NCBI RefSeq assembly: GCF_025642115.1
Contig: NZ_CP106753.1
Span: forward strand, 186,001-250,000
Length of the DNA stretch: 64,000 nucleotides
Direction: 5' to 3'
From: Chitiniphilus purpureus
GTDB lineage: Bacteria > Pseudomonadota > Gammaproteobacteria > Burkholderiales > Chitinibacteraceae
A model generated the notes under the pieces. That model ran no database searches. It was not told where the DNA came from and saw nothing but the letters and a program-made list of their open reading frames with translations. The translations under genes and the position numbers were made by a program. Positions 48,927-57,973 of this stretch are shown here, piece after piece; the first letter of the stretch is position 1; the number at the start of each line of letters is the position of its first letter.

Positions 48927-49245
48927 ATGTCCACCCATTATCCACCAAGCATCCAAGAATCATTCGCAGCCGAGGACATAGATTTACCACCGCCGCGTAA
49001 GATGGCGGCCAAGCAAAGTAAAAGTGAAGTATGCTTTTTTTCCTCGAATACACGAGCATCAATTCAATCCTCCTTCAGGCGAAGTGGATACTATCATTCT
49101 CCCCGCCCATGCCTATATGGTATTCGACGGGAGCCGTGATCTCTTTGACCAAATATTGATTGATGAGCGCACATCATTGGTCATGGCTGTAGAAGATCAC
49201 AGCTCACCTTGTACAAGCTGGCTGCCGAGCAGGATCAATACGTGA
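48927..49245 (+). pseudogene. Coding sequence broken at a T7 run (phase-variable or decayed)
   Basis: A GGGAGG Shine-Dalgarno precedes the ATG at 48927. The frame reads MSTHYPPSIQESFAAEDIDL and on to a run of seven T at 49035-49041, after which it becomes senseless and stops. Removing one T joins it to a second frame reading FPRIHEHQFNPPSGEVDT and ending with TGA at 49243-49245, one base before the next gene's ATG. The restored product would be 105 aa. The family is not recognised. It may be a sequencing error, a pseudogene or a slippage switch. Confidence 0.6.
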
Positions 49246-49246
49246 T

Positions 49247-50095
49247 ATGAATAGTTTGACAAGCACCAAGACATGCCCGCCAAAATGGCTGCAAGATGGC
49301 CGGCAGCTCCGCCGCTCACTTCACCGTCTTTTGGAAGCGCTAGGGCTGAATCTGCCACAGCTATGGCATGGCATCCGTGCCTTACCCCAATTCTGCCGCA
49401 ATTATCGAAAGCTTAGTCAGCTTATTGCCGGAGGGACCGATTTCCCATTAACGTTGCTGCACCCCTGTTTACATGATCGGCGTGACAGCAGCGGCAATGC
49501 GAAAGGCCATTATTTTCATCAGGACCTTCTGGTAGCTAAACGGATCTACAGTGCTAGACCCGTACGGCATCTGGATGTGGGATCGCGGATTGACGGATTT
49601 GTTGCACATTGCGCGGTATTCCGTGAAATTGAAGTGATGGATATTCGGCCGTTGATTTCTAGAACGCCTAATATTTATTACGCCCAAGCCGATTTGATGT
49701 CCCCACCGGTCGCATTGGCAGGCCAGTTTGATTCGGTTTCATGCTTACATGCTTTGGAACACTTCGGTTTGGGTCGGTATGGCGACCAGCTTGATCCGGC
49801 AGGCCACCGCCATGGATTGAATAGTCTGGCAACGCTATTAAAGCCAGGCGGCACATTGTATCTCTCGGTCCCCATTGGCCCACAGCGGATCGAATTCGAT
49901 GCGCACAGGGTCTTTGCCATATCAACCTTGCTTGAACTGTTGGCGCCACAATTTGACATTCGTTATTTTTCATTTGTAGATGACGATGGTGATCTACACG
50001 AGAACGTGGCGTTGACAGGCTTAGAGCTTGACAACAATTTTGGCTGTTTCTTTGGTTGCGGCATCTTTGAACTGGTCAAAAAATCATCGGATTAA
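49247..50095 (+). CDS. DUF268 protein (methyltransferase-like)
   Basis: 282 aa. The segment HLDVGSRIDGFVAH resembles a SAM-binding strand, and FDSVSCLHALEHFGLGRYGD is the signature I recognise from DUF268 proteins. LKPGGTLYLSVPIGPQRIEFDAHRVF completes it. Function is unproven; members sit in surface polysaccharide clusters. The start follows directly on the broken gene. The last 68 bases overlap the flippase frame. Confidence 0.78.
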   Translation: MNSLTSTKTCPPKWLQDGRQLRRSLHRLLEALGLNLPQLWHGIRALPQFCRNYRKLSQLIAGGTDFPLTLLHPCLHDRRDSSGNAKGHYFHQDLLVAKRIYSARPVRHLDVGSRIDGFVAHCAVFREIEVMDIRPLISRTPNIYYAQADLMSPPVALAGQFDSVSCLHALEHFGLGRYGDQLDPAGHRHGLNSLATLLKPGGTLYLSVPIGPQRIEFDAHRVFAISTLLELLAPQFDIRYFSFVDDDGDLHENVALTGLELDNNFGCFFGCGIFELVKKSSD

Positions 50096-51371
50096 ATGGC
50101 TAGCGGAGTGCTTCAAAGCACTGCGACAAGTCGGTGAACTACGGGATATCGCCGTGAATAGCGGCTGGCTATTATTTGACAAGCTTTTCCGCTTGCTGCT
50201 AGGTCTTCTAGCCGGCGCCTGGGTCGCCCGCTATCTTGGGCCAGAACAGTTCGGCGAACTGGCATATGCACTAGCTTATATATCCTTCTTTCAAGCGATA
50301 GCTGCACTTGGACTGAATGAAATAGTCGTAAGAGATGTTGCTCGCCAGCAAGACAATGCTTCACTCGTCCTAGGGACAGGTTTTGCATTACAGCTTGGAG
50401 CTGGCATGCTCGGCTGGCTAATTGCAGTGCTTGCTATCTGGAGCAGTGGGGCTCCTGAGCGCAGTGTATTGATTACTGCGTTCGTAGGTGCCTCTCTCGT
50501 GTTCCAGGCCGCCGACATGGTTGAACTCTGGTTCCAAAGCCAAAGCCAAAGCCGCCGGACAGTAGTGATCAAATTAATTGTCTGCTTAGCAAGTAACATC
50601 CTCAAAATTGGCTTGATTCTAGGTGAGTGCTCCCTTTTAACTTTCGCAGCTGTTATTTTCATCGAAGCCGGGTTCACTGCGTTGGCCCTGGCATTGGTTT
50701 ATCGCAACTACCCCTGCCGCGGCCACTGGCGGCGATCCGCCTCCCACGCACTCTATCTACTCAGCGAATCCTGGCCATTTCTGGGGGCGGGGTTTATTAA
50801 TATGGTTCAAGCCAGAATCGAATACTTTGTCATTGGCACATACCTGGGAACAGAGCAACTCGGACAGTATGCGGCCGCACTACGCTTTATGGAAATATTC
50901 GCGCTGGCTGGCACCATCCTGGCTACAGCAATCTTCCCCAAACTTGCAATGCGCGCCGACCCTGATAGCGCCCTGCGTAAAACCTATGCACTGATGGTCA
51001 TCATCTACTTGTTCAGTCTGCCAGGTATGCTCGTTACCTGGTTTTTAATTGGCTGGTTGTATGGAAGTGCCTATGCAACCGCACAATCCATATTTTTATG
51101 GATGGCACTACGGCCACTGCTTGCCTATTTGGGCATCGCTCGGGGGATGGCTATCAAGCTGGACCAAAAGAATTGGTATGCCTTCTTCTGCGCAGCAACA
51201 GGTGCGGTCACTGGCACCGGGTTGGCTTTCTGGCTAGTCCCGACATGGGGATTGATGGGCGCAATAGCATCAGCCAGCGCAAGTTATTTTATTTCTAATT
51301 TCGCAATGGATTTTTTATTCTACCCAAAAAATGCCAGAACCATCATGCATTGCTTCAGGTGGACAACATGA
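50028..51371 (+). CDS. wzx: Polysaccharide flippase Wzx (MOP family)
   Basis: 447 aa as drawn, with about 12 membrane helices. The segment IAVNSGWLLFDKLFRLLLGLLAGAWVARYLGPEQFG is the conserved N-terminus of O-antigen flippases. It flips undecaprenyl-linked repeat units to the periplasm. The start is uncertain. There is no in-frame ATG near the family start; TTG at 50028 or 50067, or GTG at 50154, are the options, and all but the last overlap the DUF268 gene. It ends ATGA-coupled to the fucosyltransferase. Confidence 0.82.
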   Translation: MTTILAVSLVAASLNWSKNHRIKWLAECFKALRQVGELRDIAVNSGWLLFDKLFRLLLGLLAGAWVARYLGPEQFGELAYALAYISFFQAIAALGLNEIVVRDVARQQDNASLVLGTGFALQLGAGMLGWLIAVLAIWSSGAPERSVLITAFVGASLVFQAADMVELWFQSQSQSRRTVVIKLIVCLASNILKIGLILGECSLLTFAAVIFIEAGFTALALALVYRNYPCRGHWRRSASHALYLLSESWPFLGAGFINMVQARIEYFVIGTYLGTEQLGQYAAALRFMEIFALAGTILATAIFPKLAMRADPDSALRKTYALMVIIYLFSLPGMLVTWFLIGWLYGSAYATAQSIFLWMALRPLLAYLGIARGMAIKLDQKNWYAFFCAATGAVTGTGLAFWLVPTWGLMGAIASASASYFISNFAMDFLFYPKNARTIMHCFRWTT

Positions 51372-52279
51372 TTTATTACTGGTTGAATCAAGGTCGCCTC
51401 GGCAACTTACTTTTTCAAATCAGTGCCATTGATCAGCTATGCAACCAACAGGATCTGATCATTACCCAGAACAATCCGTCTTTCAAAGTCTTCATTCCAG
51501 CGTGTCGCTATCTACGGCTGCCCTCGCAAGGAAATTTTTCCAAGAAAATCATTAAAATGCTGGATGCTCTACTCCTACGCCTCGCCCGTTGGAATGTTAT
51601 TGGAACAGTGCAACCACAGGTCTTTTCGGTTTTGGATAATTTCCAGGATGAGGCGCCACAGCTTATCAAAAAGACAGGTTATCTACGCCACATATACTTG
51701 GTGCATGGCTACTTCCAGTTTGCCAACTCCGCGACACCATTGCCCATTGACGGCAAGCTACAGGCTACCGCTACGGCCCGACTAAACTCATTAACGCATA
51801 AGCGGGAGACAGTGGCAGTACATGTCCGTCTTGGAGACTATAAAAACTGGTCAGTCCTTGGGCATCAAGGGGCCAGCCTCGAGCCCGAATGGTATCAGCA
51901 AGCGATAGCATTTGTCCGCAGCAAGCTAGTGGATCCGATATTCATTTTATTCTCCGACCAACCTGAGGCAGTAAAGGAATGGCGCCTCGTCGAGCCGTTA
52001 TTGACATATCCTACAGGGAGCGCTGAAGAAGAACTGATTGCGATCTCGCTATGCCGTCATGCGATCATCTCTCCCAGCACATTCAGCTGGTGGGGGGCCC
52101 GACTGGGCGAGCACCCGGATCAATTAGTGATAGCGCCACAATATTGGGCGGGATTCAAAGCAAAAATCTGGTTCCCCCTTCACATTGCTCCCGTCCATTG
52201 GGTTTACTTGAATGCTGAGGCCAATCAACTTAGCATCGATCATGCGGCTTTGCCTTCGACTCCGGAAACAACACCATGA
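51368..52279 (+). CDS. Glycosyltransferase family 11 (alpha-1,2-fucosyltransferase-like)
   Basis: 303 aa. GRLGNLLFQISAI at the start, the HVRLGDY donor motif (HxRxGD) and SPSTFSWWGARLG are the GT11 blocks. It should transfer fucose from GDP-L-fucose, which gmd and fcl in this locus supply. An AGGTGG Shine-Dalgarno precedes the ATG, which overlaps the wzx stop. Acceptor unknown. Confidence 0.86.
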   Translation: MIYYWLNQGRLGNLLFQISAIDQLCNQQDLIITQNNPSFKVFIPACRYLRLPSQGNFSKKIIKMLDALLLRLARWNVIGTVQPQVFSVLDNFQDEAPQLIKKTGYLRHIYLVHGYFQFANSATPLPIDGKLQATATARLNSLTHKRETVAVHVRLGDYKNWSVLGHQGASLEPEWYQQAIAFVRSKLVDPIFILFSDQPEAVKEWRLVEPLLTYPTGSAEEELIAISLCRHAIISPSTFSWWGARLGEHPDQLVIAPQYWAGFKAKIWFPLHIAPVHWVYLNAEANQLSIDHAALPSTPETTP

Positions 52280-53106
52280 ACCATGCGTTGCAGCTATTGC
52301 TCCTGCTTACCGCTAATCATCAAGCGCAAAGAATTCTAAGCCGTTTGACCCGAGCAATGCAGTATCTGCAAGGAATTGGGGCAGGTAGCGAGGCAGCAAC
52401 AAGCGGTGAAGTCGCTGTACTGCGTTGCCTACCGTCTCATGACGAGCAATCGGTTTGCGTTTTTGATGTAGGAGCCAATCAAGGGCAGTTTCTTGAATTG
52501 GTGATGGCCGAGCTTGGTGACAGGCACAAAGAAATTCATTGCTTTGAACCCAGCAGTACGGCCTTTACCAGGCTCTCTCGTTTTGCTGCAGATAAAAAAA
52601 GGGTCTTTTTGAATCAGTGTGCACTTCACGAATCTGGTGGCCATGCCAGACTTTTTTCCGATCGTCCAGGATCGGGATTGGCATCACTTAGCCAAAGGCG
52701 CTTGGACCACTATGCGATTGAATTCGTAGAGTCAGAAACAGTTCAGCTTATGACGTTAGATGATTATTGTACTTCCCACAAAATAGAGTACATTGATCTG
52801 CTAAAACTGGACACTGAAGGGCATGAGCTCTCGGTCTTGAGAGGGGCAAGCAAAATGCTCGGGCAACAGGCGATTGCACGCATCAGCTTCGAGTTTGGGG
52901 GCTGCAATATCGATAGCCGCAGCTATTTTCAGGATTTCTGGTACCTGCTGACCAGCTTTGGTTATCAGCTCTTTCGCATCACCCCCTCGGGCCATCTGGA
53001 ACCACTAACGCGTTACTCTGAAGAATTGGAGCAGTTCCGCACCACCAATTACTTTGCAGTGATCACAAATAGCACCAGGCCAGACATTGGCCGGCAAGGA
53101 CAATAA
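52276..53106 (+). CDS. FkbM-family methyltransferase
   Basis: 276 aa. VFDVGANQGQFLELV is the SAM-binding motif, HCFEPSSTAFTRL the second strand, and IDLLKLDTEGHELSVLRGA the FkbM hallmark. These enzymes O-methylate sugars in surface glycans. ATGA overlap with the fucosyltransferase. Target hydroxyl unknown. Confidence 0.88.
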   Translation: MNHALQLLLLLTANHQAQRILSRLTRAMQYLQGIGAGSEAATSGEVAVLRCLPSHDEQSVCVFDVGANQGQFLELVMAELGDRHKEIHCFEPSSTAFTRLSRFAADKKRVFLNQCALHESGGHARLFSDRPGSGLASLSQRRLDHYAIEFVESETVQLMTLDDYCTSHKIEYIDLLKLDTEGHELSVLRGASKMLGQQAIARISFEFGGCNIDSRSYFQDFWYLLTSFGYQLFRITPSGHLEPLTRYSEELEQFRTTNYFAVITNSTRPDIGRQGQ

Positions 53107-53110
53107 GCCC

Positions 53111-54967
53111 ATGTGTGGTATTTTTGGCATGATTGGGCATTCCGCCTTTCCTGGGCAAATACACAATATTTGCACGCAATCGATGCATCGTGGCCCGGAT
53201 GGCCAAGGCAGCTGGCAGAACGACGACCCCGTATTCCCGGTATGGTTAGGTCATACGCGGCTGGCAATTATCGATTTGTCGGATGCCGGACAACAACCGA
53301 TGACAAGTCCGGATGGCCGCTGGATATTGACTTTCAACGGCGAGATCTTCAATTACCTTGAGCTTCGCGCTGAATTGCAACAGGCCGGGGTGCAGTTCAC
53401 AACGCAGACCGATACCGAAGTACTGCTGCAGGGCCTGATGCACGAAGGACCGGCTTTTCAATTGCGTTGCAACGGTATGTGGGCCTTCTGTCTTTACGAC
53501 AGACAATCCCGCGTAGCATTGCTAGGTCGCGACCGCTTTGGCGAGAAGCCAATTTTCTGGTGCAATTTTGGCAAAGGGATTGCCTTTGCCTCCGAAATGA
53601 AGGCACTTTACCCGTTGCTGAATGTGCCTGAACCATCACAGCATACCCAGGGAGAAATACTCGATTTTTTTAGCTATGAATTTCTGGAAACCACTGCGGT
53701 GCAGGGGCTGTTCAAAATACCCCCCGGGCATTACGCTACCTTCGGCGACGGGCAAGAGTTCAGCCTCTGCCGTTGGTGGTGCACTTTGGATCACCTACCC
53801 GAAATACCCTCTAATTACCCAGAACAGGTTGCAGCGTTTCGCGAACTGTTTCTCGATGCTGTGCGCATCCGAATGCGTGCAGATGTACGAATGGGCACAG
53901 CGCTCAGCGGCGGGTTGGATTCAACCAGCACCTTCTGCAGCATGGCTTGGCTGGCGCAGCAGGAACTGGTCGGTGAGAAGTCATCACCCGATTGGCAGCA
54001 CGCAATCTGCGCAAGTTACCCAGGCTCGGCGATTGATGAAGCAGCCTGGGCCGAGCAGGCCGCTCAATATACTGGTAGTAGGCTAACCGTATTGAATATT
54101 GATCCGGTGCATAGTGGCTGGAATATCGAGGACGCCCTTTATAGCAGCGAAGATCCATACCTGACACTGCCTTTGCCCCATCTCGCTACTTATCGTGCGC
54201 TATCGGAAGCTGGCATTAAGGTTTCACTTGATGGTCATGGTGCCGATGAACTTTTCTGTGGCTACGGGCATTGGATACATGCCCTTGACAATGCCAGCTG
54301 GCAGGAATCGCTCGAGCTGGAAGCGATGGGGCGGGCTTTGACCGGTAAACCATATCGGTTATCAGGTTGGCGCACAGCTCGACTACTGGCTAACCGTCGC
54401 GGATTGGCACCGCTGCTTGACCGCTACCGCCATTGGTGCGGCCGCAATGTACCTAATCCTGATAGGCAGCACTCCCAGTTTATCAAGATGGATCAATTAA
54501 GCCGAAGGCTCTACGAACTCTTTCATTTCACCATTCTTCCTACCTTGCTGCGCAACTACGACCGTTATTCCATGGCCAGCGGTGTCGAGATTCGAATGCC
54601 TTTTCTCGATTACCGATTGGTATGCTTTGTATTTGCACTGCCATGGACCGCCAAGGTCGGCGGCGGTTTCACCAAGCGCATCTTGCGCGATGCAATGCAG
54701 AACATTATCCCAGACAAGATACGCCTGCGCCGCGATAAGATAGGCTGGAATGCACCAGTTGGTGACTGGCTGCGCGGCCCACTGCAACCAGAAATCCAGT
54801 CATTACTTGATAGCACTGGCGATTCCTCGGCGCGGCACAACTTCGCGCAATTCTGCGCCAGCGCTAAGACTGACTATCAGTCAGGCGAAAAAGCTTGGAA
54901 GCTGCTGGCACCGGTTTTATGGCGGCAGATGCTTAGCCAGGTAGGCAAGAGGCACACTCATGGTTAA
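53111..54967 (+). CDS. asnB: Asparagine synthase-like amidotransferase
   Basis: 618 aa. The glutaminase domain starts MCGIFGMIGH with the nucleophile Cys2, and includes HRGPDGQG and FNGEIFNYLELR. The synthase domain has the PP-loop LSGGLDSTS and SLDGHGADELFCGYG. In glycan clusters such proteins amidate sugar uronic acids rather than make free asparagine. ATG at 53111 exposes Cys2 after methionine removal and fixes the start. It overlaps the next gene by 8 bases. Confidence 0.88.
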   Translation: MCGIFGMIGHSAFPGQIHNICTQSMHRGPDGQGSWQNDDPVFPVWLGHTRLAIIDLSDAGQQPMTSPDGRWILTFNGEIFNYLELRAELQQAGVQFTTQTDTEVLLQGLMHEGPAFQLRCNGMWAFCLYDRQSRVALLGRDRFGEKPIFWCNFGKGIAFASEMKALYPLLNVPEPSQHTQGEILDFFSYEFLETTAVQGLFKIPPGHYATFGDGQEFSLCRWWCTLDHLPEIPSNYPEQVAAFRELFLDAVRIRMRADVRMGTALSGGLDSTSTFCSMAWLAQQELVGEKSSPDWQHAICASYPGSAIDEAAWAEQAAQYTGSRLTVLNIDPVHSGWNIEDALYSSEDPYLTLPLPHLATYRALSEAGIKVSLDGHGADELFCGYGHWIHALDNASWQESLELEAMGRALTGKPYRLSGWRTARLLANRRGLAPLLDRYRHWCGRNVPNPDRQHSQFIKMDQLSRRLYELFHFTILPTLLRNYDRYSMASGVEIRMPFLDYRLVCFVFALPWTAKVGGGFTKRILRDAMQNIIPDKIRLRRDKIGWNAPVGDWLRGPLQPEIQSLLDSTGDSSARHNFAQFCASAKTDYQSGEKAWKLLAPVLWRQMLSQVGKRHTHG

Positions 54968-55877
54968 GCTGGCACCAATTGCCCTATTTGCCTATAAGCG
55001 GCCGGCACATACTCGGCTGACACTTGATGCGCTAGCCGCCAATCCTCAAGCGCAAAACAGTAATCTGCATGTCTATCTCGATGGCGCCAAAGGCACTGAC
55101 GATAAGGCAGCTGTCGCTGAGGTTGCAGCATTGATCGAAGCGGAAAAAACAGCGGGCCGCTTTCAATCGGTCACGCTGACCGCCCGTCCGTTTTCATTCG
55201 GCTTGGCCCGCAACATCATCGAAGGAGTGACTGAAGTCTGTCGTACCGCAGGGCGAGTTATCGTATTGGAGGATGATATTCAAACTGCGCCTGATTTTCT
55301 GGATTTCATGAATCGAGCGCTGAAAGCCTATGAACATGAGCAACAGGTTTGGCATATCAGCGGTTGGAATTATCCAATCGACGATGCCGGGCTTGAAGAT
55401 GCCTTTTTCTGGCGAGCTATGAACTGCTGGGGCTGGGCCACCTGGTGGGGCCGCTGGCAACACTACCGGAAGAATGCTGCACATCTGGTTGCCGAATGGG
55501 ATCAGACAACAATCCATCGTTTCAATCTCGACGGCGCACATAACTTCTGGCAACAGGTCATGGACAACCATACAGGAAAGATCAATACCTGGGCTATCTT
55601 CTGGTACGCAACAATCTTTGCACGCGATGGCCTGTGCCTCAACCCGACCCACTCGCGAGTGCTGAACATTGGCCATGACGGCAGCGGCACCCATTGCCAA
55701 GCGGATGAGCGCTTTGCTTCGAAACTGCCATCGGAAGGCTGGGTAACGCTGCCAGCGTCGATAAACCATTCAGTGATGGCGGAGACAGCAATTAAAGCGT
55801 TTTATCGCCAACAACACAGTCCGGCCGCCCGCTGGCGTCAATTACGACGACAGTTTACAAGGATCTGGGCACGATGA
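54960..55877 (+). CDS. GT-A type glycosyltransferase
   Basis: 305 aa. PIALFAYKRPAHTRLTLDAL is a GT2/GT13-like start, and VIVLEDDIQTAPDFLDFM holds the metal-binding acidic triad. FFWRAMNCWGWATWWGRW is shared by uncharacterised glycosyltransferases in O-antigen loci. Sugar and linkage unknown. It is coupled to the next gene by ATGA. Confidence 0.8.
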   Translation: MVKLAPIALFAYKRPAHTRLTLDALAANPQAQNSNLHVYLDGAKGTDDKAAVAEVAALIEAEKTAGRFQSVTLTARPFSFGLARNIIEGVTEVCRTAGRVIVLEDDIQTAPDFLDFMNRALKAYEHEQQVWHISGWNYPIDDAGLEDAFFWRAMNCWGWATWWGRWQHYRKNAAHLVAEWDQTTIHRFNLDGAHNFWQQVMDNHTGKINTWAIFWYATIFARDGLCLNPTHSRVLNIGHDGSGTHCQADERFASKLPSEGWVTLPASINHSVMAETAIKAFYRQQHSPAARWRQLRRQFTRIWAR

Positions 55878-57148
55878 GGGTGACACTCCTTAGCGAGTCC
55901 GATCATTCTGGTGGCGCTGCGCGTGCTGCATGGCGGCTATACTGTGCATTGCACGATTCCGGTTTGATGGCCACAATGCAAGTAGCTCGTGCATTGCGGG
56001 AAGAACCAGGTGTTCGAGCCATTCGTTCGGGTCAAAGCCAGCGGCTACGCAGGTGGGCCGGCCGTCTTATAAACCGACTTCAGGTTACCGGCAACCAGGA
56101 ATTCCACTCAGCCAATGTATTGCCTTCACGTTGGCATACAAAGCTCAATACCAGTGGTATCGATGTACTTAACTTACACTGGGTCGGTGGAGAAGCTCTT
56201 TCGATTGAAGATTTAGGACGGCTTACGAAGCCAATTGTTTGGACATTGCATGATATGTGGCCATTCTGCGGCGCAGAGCATTATGCCGACGAGGATGAAA
56301 CTGCCCGGTGGCGGCATGGTTATCATGCAGCAAACCGAACTCTGAGTGCCCGTGGTTTGGATTTGGATCGTTGGGTATGGATACGCAAGCAACGTGCTTG
56401 GCGACAACCGCTGCATTTGGTTAGTCCTAGCCGATGGCTTGCCCAGCAGGCAAAAGCCAGTGCATTGCTGGGCCAGCAACCTGTGCATGTGATTCCCAAT
56501 CCAATCGATCTGACCGTATTCAGGCCTTATCCACAGGCCGAAGCGCGTGCCCGATTGCACCTACCACCCAACCAATTATTGATTTTATTTGGGGCATTAG
56601 GGGGGACTCACAATCCAAGAAAAGGCGCTGATCTGCTCGAAGCCGCGATTGGTCAGCTGCCTCGACTAATCGGTGGGCGACCTTGGTGCAGTTTGATATT
56701 TGGGCAATCCGCACCTGCTGGTGTAGCCAGCTTTGGCGGGCAGCCAGCCATATGGCTCGGACATATTGGCGAAGACAAGCTGCTCGCTCTGCTCTATAGC
56801 GCCGCAGATGTAATGGTGGTGCCTTCGCGTCAGGAAAATCTACCGCAGACAGCAACAGAAGCCCAGGCTTGCGGTTGCCCCGTTGTCGCCTTTGACTGCA
56901 CTGGTCTACCTGATGCGGTTTTACAGCACAGAACAGGCTTTCTCGCGAAGGCCTACGATGCCGGCGACTTGGCTCATGGCATCAGATGGATTCTGGATGA
57001 ACCCACTCGACGGCGACAACTGGGTTCAGCCGCTGCTGAGCGTGCCCGCACCCTTTGGTCCCCAGTGGAAATAGCGAGGCAATATCAATCTGTTTTCGAG
57101 CAAGCGCTGCTTGCACATGCGAGCGGCCAACCGGAGCGCCGACCTTGA
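55874..57148 (+). CDS. Glycosyltransferase family 4
   Basis: 424 aa GT-B enzyme. SGGAARAAWRLYCAL is the N-terminal donor loop region, with WTLHDMWPFCGAEHY typical of WcaC/WbaZ-like GT4 proteins. IPNPIDLTVFRP and the donor site VPSRQENLPQTATEAQACGCPVV follow. It is likely to add mannose, fucose or a related sugar. It ends coupled to a TTG start. Confidence 0.87.
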   Translation: MRVTLLSESDHSGGAARAAWRLYCALHDSGLMATMQVARALREEPGVRAIRSGQSQRLRRWAGRLINRLQVTGNQEFHSANVLPSRWHTKLNTSGIDVLNLHWVGGEALSIEDLGRLTKPIVWTLHDMWPFCGAEHYADEDETARWRHGYHAANRTLSARGLDLDRWVWIRKQRAWRQPLHLVSPSRWLAQQAKASALLGQQPVHVIPNPIDLTVFRPYPQAEARARLHLPPNQLLILFGALGGTHNPRKGADLLEAAIGQLPRLIGGRPWCSLIFGQSAPAGVASFGGQPAIWLGHIGEDKLLALLYSAADVMVVPSRQENLPQTATEAQACGCPVVAFDCTGLPDAVLQHRTGFLAKAYDAGDLAHGIRWILDEPTRRRQLGSAAAERARTLWSPVEIARQYQSVFEQALLAHASGQPERRP

Positions 57149-57945
57149 ATCTCGATGACTATCTGGCTTGCTTTGGTGATCCCAGCCGGCTTGAGCGGGC
57201 AAGGCTACTGCAGGAACTGGATGCGGCTTGGGAGCAGTACGGACTGGACAATCGGCAACCGCTGAACCAGCAGGCAGACAAGGTCGCCGCCTATTACAGC
57301 CATCCTTGCTGGGTTCTCAACGGCTTGTTTTCAGGCGCCGACCCGATTTCGCGAGGACACCGTGAGAAAATGGCAGACTGGATCGCCGAGCAGCGACCGA
57401 TGCGGATTGCTGACTTCGGTGGCGGCAGTGGTGTACTAGCCTCCTTGCTGATCCAACGTCTTCCAGGCGCATCTGTCGAGATTGTCGAACCTTATCCAGC
57501 TGAAATCTTCCAGAGACAGCTGTCCGGGCAGAACCAGGTCCGCTTTGTCCCACAATTGGAAGGTCAATACGACGTGGTAGTCGCCCAGGATGTGCTTGAG
57601 CACGTGGATGACCCGCTTGCATTGGCATCCCGCCTAATTGCGGCAACCCGACCCGGGGGCCTGCTAATTTTCGCCAATTGCTTTTATCCGGATATCAAGT
57701 GCCATCTGCCGGCAACGTTTTATCTGCGCCATACCTTCAGCTGGATATTGCAGCAAGCCGGACTGCAATTGCAGGGCACGGTGCCCGGGGTACCACATGC
57801 GCAGATCTTCCGTTACACCGTTCAATTTGATCCAGCCCGTTTGCTTCAGGCAGGCCGTCTCGCCCAAGCTGTCGGGCCGGTGATCAATCTGATGGCTGGC
57901 TTGATCAAGGTGTTGCGCCGTAAACTGATCCGCCATCCCAGCTAA
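57145..57945 (+). CDS. Class I SAM-dependent methyltransferase
   Basis: 266 aa. [17 protein letters not shown] is the SAM motif, [10 protein letters not shown] the second strand, and [20 protein letters not shown] plus the [14 protein letters not shown] block complete the fold. The start is TTG at 57145, chosen for the TTGA overlap with the preceding stop. It probably modifies a sugar. A C-terminal hydrophobic/basic tail ([18 protein letters not shown]) may bind membrane. Confidence 0.82.
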   Translation: MNLDDYLACFGDPSRLERARLLQELDAAWEQYGLDNRQPLNQQADKVAAYYSHPCWVLNGLFSGADPISRGHREKMADWIAEQRPMRIADFGGGSGVLASLLIQRLPGASVEIVEPYPAEIFQRQLSGQNQVRFVPQLEGQYDVVVAQDVLEHVDDPLALASRLIAATRPGGLLIFANCFYPDIKCHLPATFYLRHTFSWILQQAGLQLQGTVPGVPHAQIFRYTVQFDPARLLQAGRLAQAVGPVINLMAGLIKVLRRKLIRHPS

Positions 57946-57973
57946 CCTTTGTGCGGATACTACAAAACCTCTT

